Origin: an uncultured Desulfocapsa sp.
Lineage (GTDB): Bacteria > Desulfobacterota > Desulfobulbia > Desulfobulbales > Desulfocapsaceae
DNA length: 44,276 nucleotides
NCBI GenBank assembly: GCA_947311475.1
Contig: CAMZLK010000071.1
Span: 1 to 44,276, forward strand
Direction of reading: 5' to 3'
Shown here: positions 38,270 to 44,276 of the stretch, in pieces
Layout of the letters: every line of letters begins with the position of its first letter
How positions within the stretch are numbered: position 1 is the stretch's first letter
The notes under the pieces: generated by a model
What the model saw: only the letters and a program-made list of their open reading frames with translations
Database searches by the model: none
Told to the model about the DNA's origin: nothing
Position numbers and translations under genes: made by a program

Positions 38270-38326
38270 GGAGCTTGTCCGAGAATGCCCTTTTTCCCAA
38301 AATGCCTATTCTCAGACAAGCTTTTA
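38270..38326. repeat. Family B hairpin repeat at the 3' end of the aldolase/SDR gene
   Basis: ggagcttgtccgagaatgccctttttcccaaaatgcctattctcagacaagcttttagc; GAGCTTGTCCGAGAAT pairs with ATTCTCAGACAAGCTT. Confidence 0.82.
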
Positions 38327-40423
38327 GCGGGGAAAGGCAGCAGCTACTCCACCGTCCACAGGCAGGGTTGCTCCGGTGGTGGGAGTGAGGGAAGAGGCAA
38401 AAAAGACCACCGCATTCCCCACATGGTCAGCCAGAACTTCTGTTTTGAGGAGGTTTCTTTCCCGATAATATTCTTTTAGGCCTTCGGGATCAAGATTTCT
38501 TGAACGCATTCTGTCAGGTCCTACAACATCCCAGAGGCCAGATGTTATCCCATGGTCATCAAAAATAGCATCGGCATTAATCATATTAACCCGAACGTTA
38601 AAGGGAGCAAGCTCCATGGCCGCAATCTTACCGAGTTGATGTGCGCCGGCTTTGGAAGAAGAGTACGCTCCAAAGGCAGCGCCCGGTGAAAAGACATTTT
38701 TAGAACTGTTTATGATGATGTGAGCAGTGGCTTTGCCAAGAAGAGCCTGGCGTTTAAAAATTGGTATGGCAGCCTGGATCACCTGGAATACGCCCATGGT
38801 GTTGATCTCTGTTACTTTTCTGAACATCTGTTCGTCAAGCTCTTCAATGGTTGCAACGTGGGCAAGACCTGCATTGGGTACCAGGATATCAAGGCCACCG
38901 CATTCTTTGATGATGGCCTGCATACCGGAGGTGACTGCCTTTTTGTCTGTTACGTCCATAAGCAGTGCACCGATACGTTTTGCAGGGAATTCTTTTTTCA
39001 GCAAGTCACAGACGTTGTCCAGGCGTTTCTGGTTTAGATCTGACAAATATACATGGGCTCCTGCTGCAAGCAGCATTCTGCCGATTCCGCAGGCAATTGC
39101 ACCTCCTCCACCAGTAACAAGAGCTATTTGTCCGGCGAGTGGGAGTGTTGAGCCCTTGCCAAGTTTTACCTGTTCAAGGCTCCAGTATTCCATATCAAAA
39201 ATATGGGCCTCTTCCAGCTCTCTGTAGGGTGCGATGAAGTGCCCTTTTTGTTTGGCAAGGAGAGTATGAACAGCAATGTCACAACATATTTGTGCTGCTT
39301 TTTCAGTGCGACCAGTTGTGATGAGGCCAAGTCCTGGTACCAGAATTACTCTGGGTTTTTTGTCCAATATTATGCGATTAAGCTTTTTCTTATCGACCTG
39401 CCTGTTGAAATAAGCGAGATAGCTTGCGGCGTACTCATTGAGGCCTGTATCAATGGTGGCAGTTAGTTCTTCTTCTGTTTTGTTCTCTAAATCCAGCCAT
39501 AGTGGATGATTTTTGGTGCGGATCACGTGATCAGGGGTTAGGACTCCTGATGTGTAACGTGTTTTTGCGCCATTTTCTGTCAAGCAGGCAAGAATTTCAG
39601 GATCCTGGTTCAGCAACAGATAAAAGGGGCGTGAAGTGGAATCGTCTGTGATGGTGAGAGCGCCTCGTACTATTGGAAGGATGGTTTCGATGGAGAGTTG
39701 TGACGATTTGAAAGAAGATGCCGCTGTTTGTTTTGGCTGACAGGAATCTATATATTCCTCGGCCAGCGTGACGTAATGAATCATCTGGCTATATGCCTCT
39801 TCTCCGGTTTCTGCAAAGGTGAAAATACCGTGATTGAGTAGAATAATAGCTTTGATATCTGCCTGTTTTTCATAGAGCTCGACCACTTTCTTAGAGAGTG
39901 GAAAACCGGGCATGATCCAGGGGAGAATACCAATCTTATCTCCAAGGACATCTTTTAGTCTTTCTTCCGGCTGATCCATATTGGTCAGGGTAACAATGGC
40001 GTCAGCATGGGTATGATCAATAAATTTGTGAGGCAGAAAGGCATGCACCAGTGTTTCGATGGATGGATTGGGAGCAGTGGAATCCAGCATATGGGATCTA
40101 AACTGATTCACCATCTCCTCATCCGTTAATTTCTGTAGAATCCGGAGGCGCTGCAGATACTTTAAATCAAGTGCCGGAAAGCCCTGTGGCTCGATCGTCC
40201 CAAGATTCCAGCCGCTTCCTTTAATAAAGAGGACATCACAGGAGTCACCGAGAAGAGTAGTGATCTGAGATTTAACAGAGGTGTTGCCACCGCCATGGAG
40301 AACAAGATCATCCTCCTGGCCGATAAGTCTTGACGTATAGGTTCGCATTGCAAGGTCGGCATTACAATCAGTGAGGGACTTTGCATAAGATGCGATATTT
40401 TTTGCTGAGTATCTATTTTTCAT
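38324..40423 (-). CDS. Bifunctional class II aldolase / short-chain dehydrogenase
   Basis: N-terminal aldolase (GQEDDLVLHGGGNTSVKS, HTHADAIVTLTN, LLNHGIFTFAETGEEAY) fused to SDR (ALVTGGGGAIACGIGRMLLAAGAHVYLSDL, YSSSKAGAHQLGKIAAMELAPFNVRVNMINAD). Confidence 0.94.
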   Translation of the reverse strand: MKNRYSAKNIASYAKSLTDCNADLAMRTYTSRLIGQEDDLVLHGGGNTSVKSQITTLLGDSCDVLFIKGSGWNLGTIEPQGFPALDLKYLQRLRILQKLTDEEMVNQFRSHMLDSTAPNPSIETLVHAFLPHKFIDHTHADAIVTLTNMDQPEERLKDVLGDKIGILPWIMPGFPLSKKVVELYEKQADIKAIILLNHGIFTFAETGEEAYSQMIHYVTLAEEYIDSCQPKQTAASSFKSSQLSIETILPIVRGALTITDDSTSRPFYLLLNQDPEILACLTENGAKTRYTSGVLTPDHVIRTKNHPLWLDLENKTEEELTATIDTGLNEYAASYLAYFNRQVDKKKLNRIILDKKPRVILVPGLGLITTGRTEKAAQICCDIAVHTLLAKQKGHFIAPYRELEEAHIFDMEYWSLEQVKLGKGSTLPLAGQIALVTGGGGAIACGIGRMLLAAGAHVYLSDLNQKRLDNVCDLLKKEFPAKRIGALLMDVTDKKAVTSGMQAIIKECGGLDILVPNAGLAHVATIEELDEQMFRKVTEINTMGVFQVIQAAIPIFKRQALLGKATAHIIINSSKNVFSPGAAFGAYSSSKAGAHQLGKIAAMELAPFNVRVNMINADAIFDDHGITSGLWDVVGPDRMRSRNLDPEGLKEYYRERNLLKTEVLADHVGNAVVFFASSLTPTTGATLPVDGGVAAAFPR

Positions 40424-40460
40424 CGATTGTTTGTTACGTAATTATTTTATAATGCCAATA

Positions 40461-41156
40461 TCAGCCGCTATATGCATTGATCTCTGCCATCAAAGAACCA
40501 AAAAGTTCTTCATAACGTGGGATAGCTTTTCGAAGGATGGTTAACAGTGCCGGAATTTCCCGGTCATTAACAACAAGGTTTGCAGAATTGGCCAGCGCTT
40601 CAAGATCATAAAGAGTCGAAAATCCAGATCCGATAAGAATATAGAAAATGAAGCGGCGTTTCAGCATGGACATCTCACGCATAAATTGATGAAAGGATGA
40701 ATGTTCCAGCCCTCCTTCTTCAAAGTCGGAGTGAAGGATAACGCTTGCGTAATTTACAAATTGCATTTTCTCCATGGCCTCTTCACCCGATGCAACAAAA
40801 CTTGCCTGATAGCCAATACTCTCAACAGATTTTGCGATGCTGTTTCGTTTGGGGCCTGGTTTTATCAGGATCAATGTTTGTGGAATGTCTTCAACAATCT
40901 CTTCTTCTTCAAAAGTGCCCTCTTTCAACCACGTAATATCAGGGGGCGAGGGAGGTTTGACAGAAGATGTCGGCAGGTTGGTCTCAGACCCTATGTGATC
41001 GTGGCCTAACACCAGTGCTTCCTTGCAATGGGGGCAGGGGGGGCGCAATGTCCGTCCCGGGGCGAGCCGTTCGATACCCTTTATGATTTTGTCGCTGAGT
41101 TTTAGCTTTTTGTTACAGTTCTGACAAGTTATGGTCATTTCGGTCCTCTTTACCAA
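40461..41156 (-). CDS. Zinc-ribbon plus response-regulator-like protein (possible start 41138)
   Basis: N-terminal CQNCNKKLKLSD...RPPCPHCKEAL; TLILIKPGPKRNSIAKSVESIGYQASFVASGEEAMEKMQFVNYASVILHSDF resembles a receiver fold. Confidence 0.6.
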   Translation of the reverse strand: MVKRTEMTITCQNCNKKLKLSDKIIKGIERLAPGRTLRPPCPHCKEALVLGHDHIGSETNLPTSSVKPPSPPDITWLKEGTFEEEEIVEDIPQTLILIKPGPKRNSIAKSVESIGYQASFVASGEEAMEKMQFVNYASVILHSDFEEGGLEHSSFHQFMREMSMLKRRFIFYILIGSGFSTLYDLEALANSANLVVNDREIPALLTILRKAIPRYEELFGSLMAEINAYSG

Positions 41157-42316
41157 CGGGTTTGTTCCTCTTCTTCCATGGCAAGCCCGGAAAGTGAAGA
41201 TGTGGCTTGGCCACGTGAAGACTTTATAACGTCAAGGCCTCGGCCGACTTCATTTTTGTAGGAACAGTAGCGAAGGGCAGTTTCTTCAGTGATAAGTTCA
41301 GATTCATAGAGTTCAAGAATATGTTGATCAAATGTTCGCATATCAATGGCTGAGCCTTGGTGAATAACTTTATAGAATGTCTTTTCATCATCTTCACCAT
41401 TCAGTATCAGATCTTTTACTCGCAGACTGGTACAGAGCACCTCCAGGGCAGCAATCCTGCCTCCGTCAACTTTGGGAAGGAGACGCTGGCCAACAACCCA
41501 GCGGATGGTATCTGCCAATCTGTTTCTGATTTGTGGTTGCTCCTCCTGCTCAAACATACCAAGGATACGGTTGATGGTCTGCCCGGCATCAATAGTATGC
41601 AAGGTGGAAAGCACAAGATGACCAGTCTCTGCCGCTGTGAGGCCTATTTCCATGGTCTCACGATCGCGCATCTCACCAACCAGAATAACCTTTGGTGCCT
41701 GGCGGAGTGCTGCGCGCATACCAGAAGCAAAGGAACTGAAATCATTGCCTAGTTCCCGTTGGTTAACAGTTGCTTTTATATGGGGGTGAACGTACTCAAT
41801 GGGATCTTCCAGGGTTACAATATGGAATGCACGATCCGTATTGATTTTATGAAGGAGTGCGGCAAGTGAAGTGGTTTTTCCAGTGCCCGTGGCTCCCGTG
41901 AAAAGCACCAGACCGTTTAACTCTGCTGCCATTTTATTGAAGGATGACGGAAAATTCATCCCCTCAATGGTGGGGATTGTTGTTTCCAGCTTTCGAAGAA
42001 CGGTGGTGAAATAACCTTTTTGAGTAAAAATATTAACTCTGAAGCGAGTGTTCTCGCCAAGGGTGTATGAGAGATCGCAGGAGCCTTTTTCCACAAGATC
42101 TCGCAATAAGCGTTTATTGTTGCTGATCAGATTTAGAGCAAAGACTTCAGATTGAAAGGGGGTGATCTCTTTTACAGGAGGAGTAAGATTTACAGGCATT
42201 AAAATACCAGAAGATTCAACCTGTAGAGTTTTTCCTACAGTAATGTTTAAATCGGAAACATTATCGTAGGATTCAAGCATCGAAGTAATCCAATAATCAA
42301 TTTCTGTTTGTTTCAT
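41150..42316 (-). CDS. PilT/PilU-type twitching ATPase
   Basis: GLVLFTGATGTGKTTSLAALLHKIN, IVTLEDPIEYVHPHIKATVNQRELGNDFSSFASGMRAALRQAPKVILVGEMRDRETMEIGLTAAETGHLVLSTLHT. Confidence 0.95.
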   Translation of the reverse strand: MKQTEIDYWITSMLESYDNVSDLNITVGKTLQVESSGILMPVNLTPPVKEITPFQSEVFALNLISNNKRLLRDLVEKGSCDLSYTLGENTRFRVNIFTQKGYFTTVLRKLETTIPTIEGMNFPSSFNKMAAELNGLVLFTGATGTGKTTSLAALLHKINTDRAFHIVTLEDPIEYVHPHIKATVNQRELGNDFSSFASGMRAALRQAPKVILVGEMRDRETMEIGLTAAETGHLVLSTLHTIDAGQTINRILGMFEQEEQPQIRNRLADTIRWVVGQRLLPKVDGGRIAALEVLCTSLRVKDLILNGEDDEKTFYKVIHQGSAIDMRTFDQHILELYESELITEETALRYCSYKNEVGRGLDVIKSSRGQATSSLSGLAMEEEEQTRW

Positions 42317-42440
42317 TTATCCCCTCCAGAATTTTTTATACACACCTGCTATTTTCATAGTATATTGCCATGAAAGAAACAAGAAATTCAAATTATTTTA
42401 TTTATTAAAGAATGATAGGTGATCTCTGAGGTATAATTCT

Positions 42441-44276
42441 ATGTCCATCCCTTTACGCAGTAACACAACAACTCAAGGAAGAAAAATGGCTGGCGCACGT
42501 AGTCTTTGGCGCGCTAACGGAGTAACGGAAGAGCAGTTTGGAAAGCCGATTATTGCCATTGTAAACTCTTTTACTCAATTTGTGCCAGGCCATGTGCATC
42601 TGCATGAAATTGGTCAGCATTTGAAGGAACGTATTGCAGAGCTTGGTTGCTTTGCTGCAGAATTTAACACCATTGCCATAGATGATGGCATTGCCATGGG
42701 GCATTCCGGCATGCTCTATTCGTTGCCGTCACGGGAACTTATTGCTGATAGTGTGGAATATATGTGCAATGCGCACACAGTTGATGCCATGATCTGCATC
42801 AGTAATTGTGATAAGATTACTCCAGGAATGCTGATGGCAAGTATGCGTTTGAATATCCCGACTATTTTTGTATCCGGCGGCCCGATGGAAGCCGGTGTTG
42901 ATGGCGAAAAACGTTATGATCTGGTCGATGCCATGGTAATGGGTGCCGACAGGGAGGTGAGTGATGATACGGTTGATGTTGTCGAGCGTTGTGCCTGCCC
43001 AACCTGTGGCTCCTGTTCTGGAATGTTTACTGCTAACTCTATGAATTCACTGAATGAAGCCTTGGGTATGGCCCTGCCTGGTAATGGAACCATTGTTGCG
43101 ACCCACGCAAATCGGATGAATCTTTTTGAACGTGCCGCAGAGCGAATCGTAGAGATGACCGAAGCCTGGTATGGTCAGGAAGACAGCTCTGTGCTACCTC
43201 GCAGCATTGCTTCCCGGGCAGCATTCCTCAATTCCATGACACTTGATATTGCCATGGGTGGTTCGACCAACACAGTTTTACATCTTCTGGCCATTGCCAA
43301 TGAGGCGAAGGTTGATTTCAGCATGGCTGACATAGACGAATTGTCCCGTAACGTCCCAAATCTTTGTAAGGTGGCCCCTTCTTCACATTTTCATATGGAA
43401 GATGTGAACCGGGCGGGCGGTATTATGGCCATCCTTGCAGAGCTTGATCGCGCAGGGATGATTGACAGCAGTGTCAGCCGGGTGGAGGGAAAAACCCTTA
43501 AAGCAATTCTGGCAAGCTGGGATGTTGCAAGGGATTCCTGTGATGATGAAGCTCGTAATTTATATCTTAGTGCACCTGCACAGAGTGGGCGTAATCTGGT
43601 AATGGGTTCACAGGAGAGCATGTATGACAGTCCTGATCTTGACCGGGCAAAAGGATGTATACGTGACCTTGAGCATGCTTATAGTAAAGATGGTGGGCTG
43701 GCCGTGCTTTACGGGAATATTGCCCTTGATGGTTGTATTGTGAAAACAGCTGGCGTTGATCCTTCCATTTTTGATTTTCAGGGAACAGCAAAGGTGTATT
43801 CTTCCCAGGAAACTGCCTGTGAAGCCATTCTTGATGGAAGTGTGAAGGCGGGCGATGTTGTGATAATTCGTTATGAAGGCCCAAAAGGAGGGCCGGGGAT
43901 GCAGGAAATGCTCTATCCCACTTCCTATTTAAAATCTGTACACCTCGGAAAAGAATGTGCCCTTATTACTGACGGTCGTTTTTCCGGTGGTACTTCAGGA
44001 CTTTCCATAGGCCATGTCTCGCCAGAAGCGGCTGCCGGTGGTGCAATTGGTCTTGTGGAAAATGGAGATACCATCGAAATTAATATACCTGAACGGAAGA
44101 TGAATGTTTTGATAGCAGATGAGGAACTTGAAGCTCGGCGTAAAAAAGAGAATGCAAAAGGACGTGAGGCTTTTCGCCCAATTGATCGCGAGCGTCATGT
44201 CTCACAAGCACTAAAGGCTTACGCAATGTTGGCAGCATCCGCTGATAAGGGTGCTGTTCGGGTGCTTCCAGAGTAA
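42441..44276 (+). CDS. ilvD: Dihydroxy-acid dehydratase
   Basis: [99 protein letters not shown]. Confidence 0.98.
   Translation: MSIPLRSNTTTQGRKMAGARSLWRANGVTEEQFGKPIIAIVNSFTQFVPGHVHLHEIGQHLKERIAELGCFAAEFNTIAIDDGIAMGHSGMLYSLPSRELIADSVEYMCNAHTVDAMICISNCDKITPGMLMASMRLNIPTIFVSGGPMEAGVDGEKRYDLVDAMVMGADREVSDDTVDVVERCACPTCGSCSGMFTANSMNSLNEALGMALPGNGTIVATHANRMNLFERAAERIVEMTEAWYGQEDSSVLPRSIASRAAFLNSMTLDIAMGGSTNTVLHLLAIANEAKVDFSMADIDELSRNVPNLCKVAPSSHFHMEDVNRAGGIMAILAELDRAGMIDSSVSRVEGKTLKAILASWDVARDSCDDEARNLYLSAPAQSGRNLVMGSQESMYDSPDLDRAKGCIRDLEHAYSKDGGLAVLYGNIALDGCIVKTAGVDPSIFDFQGTAKVYSSQETACEAILDGSVKAGDVVIIRYEGPKGGPGMQEMLYPTSYLKSVHLGKECALITDGRFSGGTSGLSIGHVSPEAAAGGAIGLVENGDTIEINIPERKMNVLIADEELEARRKKENAKGREAFRPIDRERHVSQALKAYAMLAASADKGAVRVLPE

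Noticed and set aside
1-44276. CRISPR arrays, tRNA and rRNA genes
   Set aside because: No regularly spaced repeats, cloverleaf-like genes or rRNA signatures recognised by eye; tRNAscan/Infernal would be decisive.

Overview
Mostly well-conserved chromosomal genes, probably from a sulfur-metabolising Desulfobacterota-like bacterium (free-standing dsrC; lineage is inferred, not tested). Recognisable genes include cobA-hemD, a SNF2 helicase, a PpiD/SurA-type PPIase, dsrC, bactofilin + M23 peptidase, ABC-F, HIT, cmoB/cmoA, zwf, pta, guaA/guaB, YciO/Sua5, HU/IHF, rpsA, a CBS protein, an aldolase/SDR fusion, PilT/PilU-type ATPase and ilvD. An accessory island at about 20.5-30.1 kb interrupts this. 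It holds a Tat-signal Cys-rich small protein, then a compact structured element (12-bp perfect outer stem plus two strong hairpins) ending inside the start of a retron-like reverse transcriptase (NAxxH, YADD and VTG motifs). An exported MTA/SAH-nucleosidase-like protein follows by ATGA overlap, then several secreted TPR, Ig-like and LamG proteins, a frameshifted lipoprotein and a membrane protein. The best candidate for a new system is this RT + candidate ncRNA + envelope-protein operon. Two reading-frame anomalies in the island, each restored by removing one base from a homopolymer, change the gene models. At least three families of palindromic intergenic repeats are scattered through the window, including a 264-bp near-perfect palindrome at its left edge. 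No tRNA, rRNA or CRISPR array was recognised. All calls are by eye from the sequence and the supplied ORF track; no database search was run.
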